Assembly: GCF_014138435.1 (NCBI RefSeq)
Contig: NZ_JACJIM010000005.1
Location: 62,001 to 126,000, forward strand
Length of the DNA stretch: 64,000 nt
Direction: 5' to 3'
Origin: Methylobacterium fujisawaense
GTDB taxonomy: Bacteria > Pseudomonadota > Alphaproteobacteria > Rhizobiales > Beijerinckiaceae
Numbering within the stretch: position 1 is the first letter of the stretch; each line of letters opens with the position of its first letter. Shown piece by piece: positions 50,672 to 62,214 of the stretch. The position numbers and the translations under genes were made by a program. The notes under the pieces were generated by a model. The model was not told where the DNA came from, did not search any database, and saw nothing but the letters and a program-made list of their open reading frames with translations.

Positions 50672-51880
50672 ATGACGGACGCCTTCATCTACGACCACGT
50701 TCGCACGCCGCGCGGTCGCGGCAAGGCGGACGGCGCCCTCCACGAAGTGACCGCGCTCCGGCTGGCCGAGACGGCGCTGCGCGCCCTCAAGGTCCGCAAC
50801 GGGCTCGACACGGCCCTCGTCGACGACGTGATCCTGGGCTGCGTCGATCCGGTCGGGGAGGCGGGCGGCGACATCGCCCGGGCCGCGGCCCTGGTGGCCG
50901 ATTACGGCGCGCATGTTCCGGGTGTGCAGATCAACCGTTTCTGCGCCTCGGGCCTCGACGCGGTGAACTTCGCCGCCGCACAGGTCATGAGCGGTCAGCA
51001 CGAGATGGCGGTGGGCGGCGGCGTGGAATCGATGAGCCGCATCGGCATCGGCGCCTCGGGCGGCGCCTGGCCGGTGGATCCGGCGATCGCCATCAAGTCC
51101 TATTTCATGCCGCAGGGAATCTCGGCCGACCTGATCGCCACCAAGTACGGCTTCACCCGCGACGCGTGCGACGCCTACGCGGTCCGCTCGCAGGCGCGCG
51201 CGGCGAAGTCCTGGGAAGACGGCCTGTTCGACCGGTCCGTCGTTCCGGTCCGCGACGTGAACGGCATCACCCTGCTCGACCGCGACGAACATATGCGCCC
51301 GGGCACCGACATGCAGTCGCTGGCCGCCCTGAAGGCATCGTTCGTGCAGATGGGCCAGATGGGCGGCTTCGACGCCGTGGCGACGGACGCGCATCCGGAC
51401 GTGGAGAGCGTGGATCACGTCCATCATGCCGGCAATTCCTCCGGCATCGTCGACGGTGCGGCCGCCGTGCTGATCGGCTCCCGGGCGGCCGGCGAGGCCG
51501 CGGGCCTGCGCCCGCGCGGCCGGATCCGGGCCTTCGCCAATATCGGCTCGGACCCGGCCCTGATGCTCACCGGGCCGGTGGATGTCACCCGCAAGATCCT
51601 GGCGAGGACGGGCCTGAGCCTGTCGGATATCGACCTGTTCGAGGTCAACGAGGCTTTCGCGGCGGTGGTCCTGCGCTTCTGCCAAGCCTTCGACCTCGAT
51701 CCGGAGGCCGTCAACGTGAACGGCGGCGCCATCGCCCTCGGCCACCCTCTGGGCGCCACCGGTGCGATGATCTTCGGCACGGCCCTCGACGAGCTGGAGC
51801 GGACCGGCAAGGAGCGGGCGCTGATCACCCTGTGCATCGGCGCCGGCATGGGAACCGCCACCATCATCGAGCGGGTGTGA
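50672..51880 (+). CDS. Acetyl-CoA C-acyltransferase (thiolase)
   Basis: A 402-residue thiolase, start ATG 50672 with GGAG five bases upstream. Catalytic Cys in INRFCASGLDAVNFAA (about 91), VNEAFAAV, the His in NGGAIALGHPLGATGA (about 353) and the second Cys in LCIGAGMG (about 388). The sequence (DYGAHVPGVQINRFC) is of the FadA/FadI type. It would perform the last step of beta-oxidation together with the downstream FadJ-type protein. Confidence 0.93.
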   Translation: MTDAFIYDHVRTPRGRGKADGALHEVTALRLAETALRALKVRNGLDTALVDDVILGCVDPVGEAGGDIARAAALVADYGAHVPGVQINRFCASGLDAVNFAAAQVMSGQHEMAVGGGVESMSRIGIGASGGAWPVDPAIAIKSYFMPQGISADLIATKYGFTRDACDAYAVRSQARAAKSWEDGLFDRSVVPVRDVNGITLLDRDEHMRPGTDMQSLAALKASFVQMGQMGGFDAVATDAHPDVESVDHVHHAGNSSGIVDGAAAVLIGSRAAGEAAGLRPRGRIRAFANIGSDPALMLTGPVDVTRKILARTGLSLSDIDLFEVNEAFAAVVLRFCQAFDLDPEAVNVNGGAIALGHPLGATGAMIFGTALDELERTGKERALITLCIGAGMGTATIIERV

Positions 51881-51894
51881 GCCATCGCGTGCAC

Positions 51895-51917
51895 GGGAGC
51901 GGCGTGCCGCCGCTCCC
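51895..51917 (+). terminator. Possible terminator hairpin after the thiolase gene
   Basis: Perfect 9-base stem GGGAGCGGC / GCCGCTCCC with a five-base loop, 15 bases after the stop. There is no T run, so it may be only a stem-loop. Confidence 0.4.
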
Positions 51918-52000
51918 CAAAGTCCGGGAACGCTGCTAGAGGCGCGGTCGACGCTCGGCCCGTCTCTGGGCCGGACGATAAAACAACGGGAGACAAGCCC

Positions 52001-52516
52001 TTGAACCGCCTGTTTGCGACGCTCTGTCTGGGCGTCACCCTGAGCCTGCCGGTCGCTGCGCGCGCCGATGATGCGGCGGACCGCGTGGCCGCGGCCACCA
52101 CCCTCGTCAACAAGACCCTGATCAAGAACCTTCAGACCGGGTTCAACGTCGCCCTCGAGAAGACCGTGGCGGCAATGCCGGAGGCGCGCGCCGAGGCCGT
52201 GCGCAAGGAACTCCTGACCGAGTTCGACAAGCAGCGCGCCCTCATGGTCGAGGGGCTGTCGAAGGACTACGCCGAGAAATTCAGCCTCACCGAACTGAAG
52301 CATCTCGATGAGATCTACTCGGACCCGACATACCTCAAGTTCCAGACGATGAACGCCGATCCGAACTCCTCGGTGACCGCGATCTCGCAGAACTCCGTCA
52401 CCAAGCTGCTGAACATGCTGGCGGTGGCCGCGGCGACCGACAACACACCCAAGCCCGGCGCGGCGCCGATGCCGCCCGTGCCGCCGGCCGCGGCGCCCGC
52501 TCCGGCTCCGAAATAG
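52001..52516 (+). CDS. DUF2059 secreted protein
   Basis: A 171-residue protein, TTG start at 52001 preceded by GGGAGA. Signal peptide MNRLFATLCLGVTLSLPVAA with cleavage after ARA. The mature part has SLTELKHLDEIYSDPTYLKFQ, typical of DUF2059 periplasmic helical proteins, and a Pro/Ala-rich tail. Function unknown. Confidence 0.8.
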   Translation: MNRLFATLCLGVTLSLPVAARADDAADRVAAATTLVNKTLIKNLQTGFNVALEKTVAAMPEARAEAVRKELLTEFDKQRALMVEGLSKDYAEKFSLTELKHLDEIYSDPTYLKFQTMNADPNSSVTAISQNSVTKLLNMLAVAAATDNTPKPGAAPMPPVPPAAAPAPAPK

Positions 52517-52547
52517 CCGATGGGAGGCCGCGCGCGTGAGGCCGATC

Positions 52548-53327
52548 TCAGGCGGCGCGCGCGGCTGTCACGGGCGCGAAGCCCGCGACCGGGGGGAGCG
52601 CTTTCAGAAGGGGCTTGGCGAAGTGGTAGCCTTGCACGAGCGTGATCCCGATACTGCGCAGGGCAGAGAGTTCGGCAGCGGTCTCGACGCCCTCGGCGAG
52701 CACCGTCACGCCGAGGGCGCGGGCGATGCCGACCACACCCGACACGATGGCGTACCGTCCGGCGTCGCCGTCGAGGCCGCGCAGAACGTCCATGTCGATC
52801 TTGATCAGATCGGGACGGAAGTTGGCGAGCAGGCTCAGCCCCGCGAAGCCGGCGCCGAAATCGTCGAGGGCCGTCAGGAATCCCTGCTTCCGATAGGCGG
52901 CGACGATGTCCTTCACGTGCCCGATGTCCCGGAAGCGTTCCTGCTCGGTGAACTCGAACATGATGCGTTGATGGGCGAAATCGATGCGTCGCGCGGCCTC
53001 CAGCGAGGCGCGGATGCAGGCATTCGGCTCATAGACCGCGTTCGGCATGAAGTTGATCGAGAGACGCGTGGTGCTGTCGCGGGGAAACAGCGCCCCGGCG
53101 AGCTCGATCGCCTTGACGCGGGCGGCCTGATCGAACTGGTATCGCGTTTCGTCGGTCACCTGGTCGAGGATCGTATAGGCGGATTCCCCGTTCGGGCCGC
53201 GCACCAGCGCCTCGTAGGCCCAGACGGAGTCGTCTGCGAGATCGAGGATCGGCTGGAACGCCATCGTGAACTCGAAGTCGAGCGTGGTGCCGGCGCGACA
53301 GGCGCGGCAGCCGGAGTCCTTCGTCAT
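52548..53327 (-). CDS. EAL-domain c-di-GMP phosphodiesterase
   Basis: A 259-residue protein, start ATG 53327 (MTKDSGCRACRAG). It has the full EAL set: YEALVRG (about 40), LSINFMPNAVYEP, MFEFTEQER, ALDDFGAGFAGLSLL, IKIDMDVLRG, VLAEGVE and QGYHFAKPL. N-terminal Cys pair CRAC may bind metal. It hydrolyses cyclic-di-GMP. It lies alone between the DUF2059 gene and the fatty-acid oxidation gene, in opposite direction. Confidence 0.88.
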   Translation of the reverse strand: MTKDSGCRACRAGTTLDFEFTMAFQPILDLADDSVWAYEALVRGPNGESAYTILDQVTDETRYQFDQAARVKAIELAGALFPRDSTTRLSINFMPNAVYEPNACIRASLEAARRIDFAHQRIMFEFTEQERFRDIGHVKDIVAAYRKQGFLTALDDFGAGFAGLSLLANFRPDLIKIDMDVLRGLDGDAGRYAIVSGVVGIARALGVTVLAEGVETAAELSALRSIGITLVQGYHFAKPLLKALPPVAGFAPVTAARAA

Positions 53328-53440
53328 GTGCAGCTTTCGGTTCTTCTCGCCGACGCCGCCACCATGAGCGTCGGCGCTCAACACAACCTTAATGCAAGCT
53401 CGCCGGTGGATCATTGGCGCAACCCAGGGAGGACGGCACC

Positions 53441-55642
53441 GTGACGCTGACCGATTTCCGCTTCGAGACCGATGCCGACGGCATCGCCCTGGCGACCTGG
53501 GATATGCCCGGCCGCTCGATGAACGTGATCACCGAGGGGGTGATGGACCAGCTCGAGCAGATCATCGAGCGGGTTGCCTCCGATCCGGCCCTGAAGGGCT
53601 GCGTCATCGCCACCGGCAAGGACAATTTTTCCGGCGGTGCCGACCTCACCATGCTCCAGGGCCTCGGCCGGGCCTACGAGCAGCTCAAGGCCGAGCAGGG
53701 CGAAGAGGTGGCGATGCGCCACTTCTTCGAAGCGTCTCGGCGCCTGTCGCTGCTGTTCCGGCGGCTGGAGACGTGCGGGAAGCCCTTCGCGGCGGCGATC
53801 CAGGGCCTGTGCCTGGGCGGCGCCTTCGAGCTGGCTTTGTCCTGCCATTACCGGATCGCCTCCGATGACGGGAAGACCCGGGTCGGCCTGCCGGAGATCA
53901 AGGTCGGCCTGTTCCCGGGCGGCGGCGGCACGCAGCGCGTCGCCCGCCTGATGCAGACCGGCGACGCCCTCCAGATGCTGTTCAAGGGCGAGCAGATCCG
54001 CGCGCCCATGGCCAAGGGCATGGGGCTGATCCACGCGGTGGCGCCCCAGGCCGAGATCGTCGAGCGCGCCAAGGCCTGGATCCGTGAGGGCGGCTCGGCG
54101 GTGGCGCCCTGGGATGTGGCGAAGTTCAAGGCCCCGTCCGGAAAGGTCTACTCCCCCGCCGGCATGATGATCTGGCCGCCGGCCAACGCCATCTACCGCC
54201 GCGAGACCCACGACAATTACCCGGCCGCCAAGGCGATCCTGGCCTCCGTCTACGAGGGCCTGCAGCTGCCGATGGACCTCGCCCTGCGGGTCGAGAGCCG
54301 ATACTTCGCCCACATCCTGCGCTCCACCGAGGCGGCGGCGATGATCCGCACGCTGTTCATCTCCATGGGCGAGCTGAACAAGGGCGCGCGGCGACCGAAG
54401 GACGTGCCGGCCGCCAACCTGCGCCGGGTCGGCGTGATCGGGGCCGGCTTCATGGGCGCGGGCGTGGCCTACGTCACCGCGCAGGCGGGCCTCGAGGTGG
54501 TGCTCGTCGACCAGTCGGTCGAGGCCGCCGAGAAGGGCAAGGCCTACGCCCACACCCTCATCACCGGCCAGATCAACAAGGGCCGCGCCAAGACCGCCGA
54601 TCGCGACGCGCTTCTCGGCCGCATCCAGGCCACGGCCGATTACGGCGCGCTCGCCGATTGCGACCTCGTGATCGAGGCGGTGTTCGAGGATCCGCAGGTG
54701 AAGGCCGAGGTGATCCAGAAGGTCGAGGCGGTGATCCGCCCCGACGCGATCTTCGCCTCCAACACCTCGACCCTGCCGATCACCGGGCTGGCCAGGACCT
54801 CGCAGCGGCCGGCGCAATTCGTCGGCATCCACTTCTTCTCCCCCGTGGAGAAGATGATGCTCGTCGAGATCATCAAGGGCGAGGCGACCGGGGATGCGGC
54901 GCTCGCCGCGGCCCTCGATTACGTGCGCCTGATCAAGAAGACCCCGATCGTCGTGAACGATGCCCGCGGCTTCTTCGCCAACCGCTGCGTCGGCGCCTAC
55001 ATCCTCGAAGGGCACAAGATGCTCGCCGAGGGCGTTCCGCCGGCCATGATCGAGAGCGCCGGCCGCCAGGCGGGCATGCCGGTCGGGCCGCTGTCGCTCA
55101 ACGACGAGGTCGCCCTCGACCTCGTGCTCAAGATCGCCAAGGCCACCGAGGCGCAGGTGGGGCAGGGCGCCGTGGACCCGGCGCAGAAGGCGATCCTGTC
55201 CGAGATGGTCGAGAAGCTGGGCCGGCTCGGTCGCAAGAACCGCAAGGGCTTCTACGACTACCCCGAAGGCGCGCCCAAGCGTCTCTGGCCCGGCCTGAAG
55301 GACCTGCAGCCGAACCGCCTCGACCCGGACGCCGTCGACTTCACCGAGCTGAAGCAGCGGCTTCTGGTGGTGCAGGCGCTGGAGGCCGCACGCACCGTCG
55401 GCGAGGGCGTGGTCACCGACCCGCGCGAGGCCGATGTCGGCTCGATCCTCGGGTTCGGCTTCGCGCCGTTCACCGGAGGGGCCTTGTCGTACATCGACTT
55501 CATGGGTGCGGCGGCCTTTGTCGACCTCGCGCGGACGCTCGAGGCCAAGCACGGCCCCCGGTTCCGGGCACCCGATAACCTGACAGCGATGGCCGCGCGC
55601 GGCGGCACCTTCTACGCGGGCGCCGAGAAGCGCGCCGCCTGA
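53441..55642 (+). CDS. fadJ: Multifunctional fatty-acid oxidation protein (FadJ/FadB type)
   Basis: A 733-residue protein. GTG start at 53441 is preferred: GGGAGGA lies 7 bases upstream, while the TTG at 53414 has no such site. N-terminal enoyl-CoA hydratase (about 1-190: GKDNFSGGADLTML, GLCLGGAFELAL, LPEIKVGLFPGGGGTQR). Central 3-hydroxyacyl-CoA dehydrogenase (about 325-640): GVIGAGFMGAGVAY, IHFFSPVEKMMLVEII, GFFANRC. It carries hydration and dehydrogenation steps of beta-oxidation with the thiolase upstream. Confidence 0.95.
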   Translation: MTLTDFRFETDADGIALATWDMPGRSMNVITEGVMDQLEQIIERVASDPALKGCVIATGKDNFSGGADLTMLQGLGRAYEQLKAEQGEEVAMRHFFEASRRLSLLFRRLETCGKPFAAAIQGLCLGGAFELALSCHYRIASDDGKTRVGLPEIKVGLFPGGGGTQRVARLMQTGDALQMLFKGEQIRAPMAKGMGLIHAVAPQAEIVERAKAWIREGGSAVAPWDVAKFKAPSGKVYSPAGMMIWPPANAIYRRETHDNYPAAKAILASVYEGLQLPMDLALRVESRYFAHILRSTEAAAMIRTLFISMGELNKGARRPKDVPAANLRRVGVIGAGFMGAGVAYVTAQAGLEVVLVDQSVEAAEKGKAYAHTLITGQINKGRAKTADRDALLGRIQATADYGALADCDLVIEAVFEDPQVKAEVIQKVEAVIRPDAIFASNTSTLPITGLARTSQRPAQFVGIHFFSPVEKMMLVEIIKGEATGDAALAAALDYVRLIKKTPIVVNDARGFFANRCVGAYILEGHKMLAEGVPPAMIESAGRQAGMPVGPLSLNDEVALDLVLKIAKATEAQVGQGAVDPAQKAILSEMVEKLGRLGRKNRKGFYDYPEGAPKRLWPGLKDLQPNRLDPDAVDFTELKQRLLVVQALEAARTVGEGVVTDPREADVGSILGFGFAPFTGGALSYIDFMGAAAFVDLARTLEAKHGPRFRAPDNLTAMAARGGTFYAGAEKRAA

Positions 55643-56589
55643 GACGGAGGTGCCGGACGCCCGATCGCGGCGTCCGGCAGCTGAGCGAGTTCTTCCAGCA
55701 GCACCGCCCGCGCGCAGGCGCCGAAAGCCCGCATCAGCCGTCCACGGGCATGGTCGGGCGGGAACAGCAGGGCGAAATGCACCGGGAGGGCGGGGGCGAA
55801 GGGACGGATCGCGATCGGCGAGATCTTCGCCTCCTCGTAGGCGGCCAGCGGGTTCATCACGCTGACCCCGAGCCCGGCCGAGACGAGGGTGCAGATCGAT
55901 GCACCGAGGCCGGCCTCGGCGGTGATGGTCAGGGTAATCCCGGCCGCTGCGAAGATCGCCTCGGTCCGGTTGCGCAGGGCGCTCCCGAGCGAGGAGGCGA
56001 CGAAGGGTACGCCGAAAAAATCCGCAGGGGTTAGAAGAGCCTGCGCGGCAAGGGGATGGTCCTGCGGCAGGACGGCGACGCAGGCACGCGTCTCGACATG
56101 TTCGCGATGCGCGTCCGGGGCGTCGCCGTACAGCATCGTCAGCGCGGCGTCGCAAAAGCCGGTGGCGAGCCAGTGGTTCACGGTCTCGTCGTCGCCGGAA
56201 TGGATCGCCACGATCACGTCCGGATGCGCGGCGCGGAAGCGCACGACCGCCCGCGCCAGGAGCCCGCCCGCCAGCCGCGGCATCGCGGCCACCCGCAACC
56301 GCTCCGCCCCGAAGGCGCGGATCCGTGCGGCCGCGGATTCCAGGCTGGTCAGCCCCACGAAGGCGCGCTCGACCTCCGCGTGAAACCGCGTGCCGTCGAG
56401 GGACGGCACGACCCGGCTCCCGCTCCGATCGAACAGGGGCAGGCCCGTGATCGCCTCCAGCTGGGCGATCAGCCGGCTCACCTGCGGCTGCGAGGTGTGG
56501 AGCCGGCGGCTCGCCTCGGTCATGGACCCGGTGGCCACAACGGCCCGGAAGGCCTCGATGTGCCGGAAGGTCATGCGCCGCTCGGCCAT
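55612..56589 (-). CDS. LysR-family transcriptional regulator
   Basis: A 325-residue protein starting MAERRMTFRHIEAFRAVVAT. Helix-turn-helix GSMTEASRRLHTSQPQVSRLIAQLE (about 21-45) and a periplasmic-binding-protein-like effector domain. Its 3' end overlaps the FadJ-type gene by 31 bases on the opposite strand. It is divergent from the amino-acid binding protein gene, which it probably controls. Confidence 0.9.
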   Translation of the reverse strand: MAERRMTFRHIEAFRAVVATGSMTEASRRLHTSQPQVSRLIAQLEAITGLPLFDRSGSRVVPSLDGTRFHAEVERAFVGLTSLESAAARIRAFGAERLRVAAMPRLAGGLLARAVVRFRAAHPDVIVAIHSGDDETVNHWLATGFCDAALTMLYGDAPDAHREHVETRACVAVLPQDHPLAAQALLTPADFFGVPFVASSLGSALRNRTEAIFAAAGITLTITAEAGLGASICTLVSAGLGVSVMNPLAAYEEAKISPIAIRPFAPALPVHFALLFPPDHARGRLMRAFGACARAVLLEELAQLPDAAIGRPAPPSQAARFSAPA

Positions 56590-56734
56590 ATCAGATCCGT
56601 ATGCTCGGCAGGTGAATCGGCATTGGACGCCCGCGCGCGGCCGCTCCTAGGATCGGACGGCAAAGCTTCGGGCCGGTTCCCTGGCGGACGGCCCGGCGCT
56701 GAACCGGTTCAGACATAGCGAGGGGGTTCGGATC

Positions 56735-57643
56735 GTGTCGAGGACGCTGCCGCTTCTGTTGGCCACTCTGTGCTGGGCCGGGCTCGCCGCGCCGTCGGCC
56801 GCGGAGGGGCGCCTCGACAAGATCCGCACGACCGGACAGATCAGCCTCGGCTTCCCGGACGCGTCGCCGCCCTTCGGCTTCCTCGACCAGAACGCCAAGC
56901 CGGTGGGCTATTCGCTGGAGATATGCGAGCACGTCGCGCAGAAGCTCAAGGCCGCCCTCGGCCTGCCGAAGCTCGAGGTGCGCCACGTGCCGGTGATGTC
57001 GGCGACCCGGATCCCGCTGATCAACAACGGCACGATCGACCTGGAATGCGGCACCGCCAGCAATCTGCCCGAGCGGCACAAGCTGGTCTCCTTCGCGCCG
57101 ACCACCTTCGTGGCGCAGGTGGTGCTGGTGGCCAAGAAGGATACGCCGGTGGATGTGGACGACATCGCCTCGTTCCGCGGCAAGGCCATCTCGGCGCAGG
57201 CCGGCGGCGAGACCCAGCGCGTCGCCACCCGGATCAACGTCCGCGACAAGCTCGACATCCAGGTGATGCCGGCCAAGGACACCGCGGAGGTGTTCCTGCT
57301 CCTCGAGACCGGCCGCGCGGCGGGCGCAATCAACGACGACGCCCTGGCCCACGCCACGGTGGCCGGCGCCAAGCGGCCGGCGGATTACAAGATCGGCACC
57401 AAGGGCCTGGAATTCGCGCCCTACGGGATCCTGGAGCCGAAGGACGACCCGGCCTTCAAGGCGGCCGTCGACAAGGCGGTGATCGAGCTCATTCAGGACG
57501 GCACCGTTGCACGCCTCTACGGCAGGTATTTCGAGCAGCCGATCCCGCCGAAGGGTATAAACCTGGAGTTGCCGATGAGCGACGTGCTCAAGCGGGCCCT
57601 GGCTCACCCGACCGATTCCGGCGACGAGGCCGCGTACCGATAG
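56735..57643 (+). CDS. Amino-acid ABC transporter substrate-binding protein
   Basis: A 302-residue protein with GTG start and AGGGGG upstream. Signal peptide MSRTLPLLLATLCWAGLAAP, cleavage near SAAEG. The mature protein begins GRLDKIRTTGQISLGFPDASPPFGF and has NNGTIDLECGTASN, typical of glutamate/aspartate-type periplasmic binding proteins. No permease or ATPase genes follow, so it may use a transporter encoded elsewhere, or act in sensing. Confidence 0.88.
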   Translation: MSRTLPLLLATLCWAGLAAPSAAEGRLDKIRTTGQISLGFPDASPPFGFLDQNAKPVGYSLEICEHVAQKLKAALGLPKLEVRHVPVMSATRIPLINNGTIDLECGTASNLPERHKLVSFAPTTFVAQVVLVAKKDTPVDVDDIASFRGKAISAQAGGETQRVATRINVRDKLDIQVMPAKDTAEVFLLLETGRAAGAINDDALAHATVAGAKRPADYKIGTKGLEFAPYGILEPKDDPAFKAAVDKAVIELIQDGTVARLYGRYFEQPIPPKGINLELPMSDVLKRALAHPTDSGDEAAYR

Positions 57644-57662
57644 GGCGGCCGGCGAGTCCGAG

Positions 57663-58724
57663 ATGCAAGACGATCTGACCCATACGGCGGACGCGCCGTC
57701 CGTCGTCGACCTGCGGAGCGACACCGTCACGCGGCCGACCGAGGCGATGTACGCGCGGATGCGGACGGCACCGCTGGGCGATGACGGCCTCGACGCCGAC
57801 CCGACCGCCTGCGCGCTGGAGGAGACCGCCGCCGCCATGCTCGGCAAGGCGGCCGGCCTGTTCGTGCCGAGCTGCACGATGGGCAATCTGCTGGCGATCC
57901 TCGCCCAGGTCCAGCGCAGCGAGCAGATCCTGCTCGAAGCCCAGGCCCACATGCTCAACACCGAGCGCGGCGCCGCGACCCTGACCGGTGCCTTCCTGTA
58001 CGGGGTCGCCGGCACGGACGGCGCCATGGACCTCGACCGGCTGGAGGACGCCCTCAGCCCGAATGCCAGCCCGCTCCGGACGGCCATGATCGCGCTGGAG
58101 ACCTCGCACAACGCCGCCGGGGGCACCGTGCTGCCGCCGGCCCATATGGCGGCGGTCGCAAATCTCGCCCGGGCGCGCGGCATCCCGGTCCATCTCGATG
58201 GGGCGCGCCTGTTCAATGCGGCGACGCATCTCGGCGTCGCGCCGGCGGATCTCGCCGCGCATGTCGACACGGTGTCGCTGTGCCTGTCCAAGGGCCTGAG
58301 CGCCCCGGTCGGCGCCGTGCTGGCCGGCGACGGGCCGGTCATCGCGGCGGCGCGGCGCCTGCGGAAGATGATCGGCGGGACGCAGCGGCAGGTGGGGATC
58401 ATGGCCGCGGCCGGCCTCGAGGCGATCACCGTCATGGGTGCGCGCCTCGCCGAGGATCACGACCGAGCCCGGCAGCTGAGCGAGGGGCTGAACGCCCTGC
58501 GGCCGCGCCTCTCGGCGACCATGCCGCAGACCAACATCGTGCAGGTCGATCTCGGCCGGACCGGGCGGGATAGCGCGCGCTGGATCACGGATCTCGACGC
58601 GCTCGGGATTCGCACGCGCCCCCTCGGCGGGCAGCGGCTTCGGCTCGTCACGCACCGCCACATCGCGGCGGCCGATATCGACCGCGCCGTGGCGGCCTTC
58701 CGCACCTGCCTCGACGGGGCTTGA
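57663..58724 (+). CDS. ltaE: Low-specificity L-threonine aldolase
   Basis: A 353-residue PLP enzyme. VVDLRSDTVTRPTEAM (about 14-29), LGDDGLDADPTACALEE, HLDGARLFNA (about 180) and the PLP Lys in SLCLSKGLSAPVGAVLAG (about 208). It splits threonine into glycine and acetaldehyde. It follows the binding protein by 20 bases, suggesting shared transcription and a role in threonine use. Confidence 0.92.
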   Translation: MQDDLTHTADAPSVVDLRSDTVTRPTEAMYARMRTAPLGDDGLDADPTACALEETAAAMLGKAAGLFVPSCTMGNLLAILAQVQRSEQILLEAQAHMLNTERGAATLTGAFLYGVAGTDGAMDLDRLEDALSPNASPLRTAMIALETSHNAAGGTVLPPAHMAAVANLARARGIPVHLDGARLFNAATHLGVAPADLAAHVDTVSLCLSKGLSAPVGAVLAGDGPVIAAARRLRKMIGGTQRQVGIMAAAGLEAITVMGARLAEDHDRARQLSEGLNALRPRLSATMPQTNIVQVDLGRTGRDSARWITDLDALGIRTRPLGGQRLRLVTHRHIAAADIDRAVAAFRTCLDGA

Positions 58725-58730
58725 GCGGAA

Positions 58731-59600
58731 TCAGGCCGCGCCCGCGACCCGCGTCTTCGCGCCGAGCATCCGGGCGAGGAGGACGACGTCGGCGGCATTG
58801 TCAGAGAGCAGGTCGGTAACGTCGCCGACCTCCAGCGCCTTCACGTGGCGGCAGCGCATGCCGTAGCGGCCGGCGGTGCAGGTGCAGCGCAGCTCCGGGC
58901 CGCCCGGCCGCTCCTCCAGGCTGACATGGTAGCGATTGCCGGTCGAGCCCCGCATGGCGAATCGCAAAGCCGCAGGCTCGTCGGGGAAGGCCGCCAGGGC
59001 GCGGCCGCTGATCGTCCCCGGGCCGCGACGCGGTCCTGCCGGGCCGCCGACCGCCCGCGTGACCGGCAGGCCGAGCGCGGCCGCGAGGGCATGCACGTCC
59101 GCGACCGCCCGCTCGCGCATCGCGGCCAGGGCGATCTCCGCGCAGGCATAGGCGTCCTCGCCGGCATCGTGATGCTCGAAGCGGATGCCGAGGCGCCGCG
59201 CCACTTTGCCGAGCCCGCATCCCTCCGGCGCCGGGAAGACCCGGCGCGCCACCTGGACCGTGCAGAGATACGCGAGATCGGGAACCGCCAGGCCCGCCCG
59301 CGTCAGGCCGGCCCGCAGGACGCCAATATCGAAGCTCGCATTGTGCGCCAGGATCAGCCCGCGCCCGAGATCGCCGAGGTAGGGCGCCATCACGGTGGCG
59401 AAATCCGGCTTGTCGGCGACGTCGGCCGGCAGGATCCCGTGAACCCGGATGTTGCCCGGCGCGAAGCGCATCTCGGGGGGCCGGATCAGATGGCTCTCCC
59501 GGCGGACGACCCGACCCTGCGCGATCCAGGCGAGCCCCACCGCGCAGGCGCTGTCACGCCGCTCGTTGGCCGTCTCGAAGTCGAGGGCCAGGACCGTCAT
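58731..59600 (-). CDS. DEDDh 3'-5' exonuclease fused to a SWIM-like zinc finger
   Basis: A 289-residue protein. The DnaQ-type exonuclease domain (about 1-165) has LALDFETANE (first Asp and Glu), LILAHNASFDIGVL (second Asp) and EHHDAGEDAYACAE (His and last Asp). The C-terminal part has ELRCTCTAGRYGMRCRHVKAL (about 237-257), a CxC-x8-CxH pattern of SWIM zinc fingers, then LLARMLGA. It is convergent with ltaE. Confidence 0.85.
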   Translation of the reverse strand: MTVLALDFETANERRDSACAVGLAWIAQGRVVRRESHLIRPPEMRFAPGNIRVHGILPADVADKPDFATVMAPYLGDLGRGLILAHNASFDIGVLRAGLTRAGLAVPDLAYLCTVQVARRVFPAPEGCGLGKVARRLGIRFEHHDAGEDAYACAEIALAAMRERAVADVHALAAALGLPVTRAVGGPAGPRRGPGTISGRALAAFPDEPAALRFAMRGSTGNRYHVSLEERPGGPELRCTCTAGRYGMRCRHVKALEVGDVTDLLSDNAADVVLLARMLGAKTRVAGAA

Positions 59601-59672
59601 CCAGGGTCAACCATGCCGGGTGGGAGTTCTCGGGGTGTTCCCCGCGAGGTCTAGGCCGCCCGGATCCGGGCT

Positions 59673-62159
<2,487 letters not shown>

Positions 62160-62214
62160 CTAACGCATCGGCGGCCGACGGGGAGTCGGCCGTGGCGCGC
62201 AGTCCCCTGTTCCC

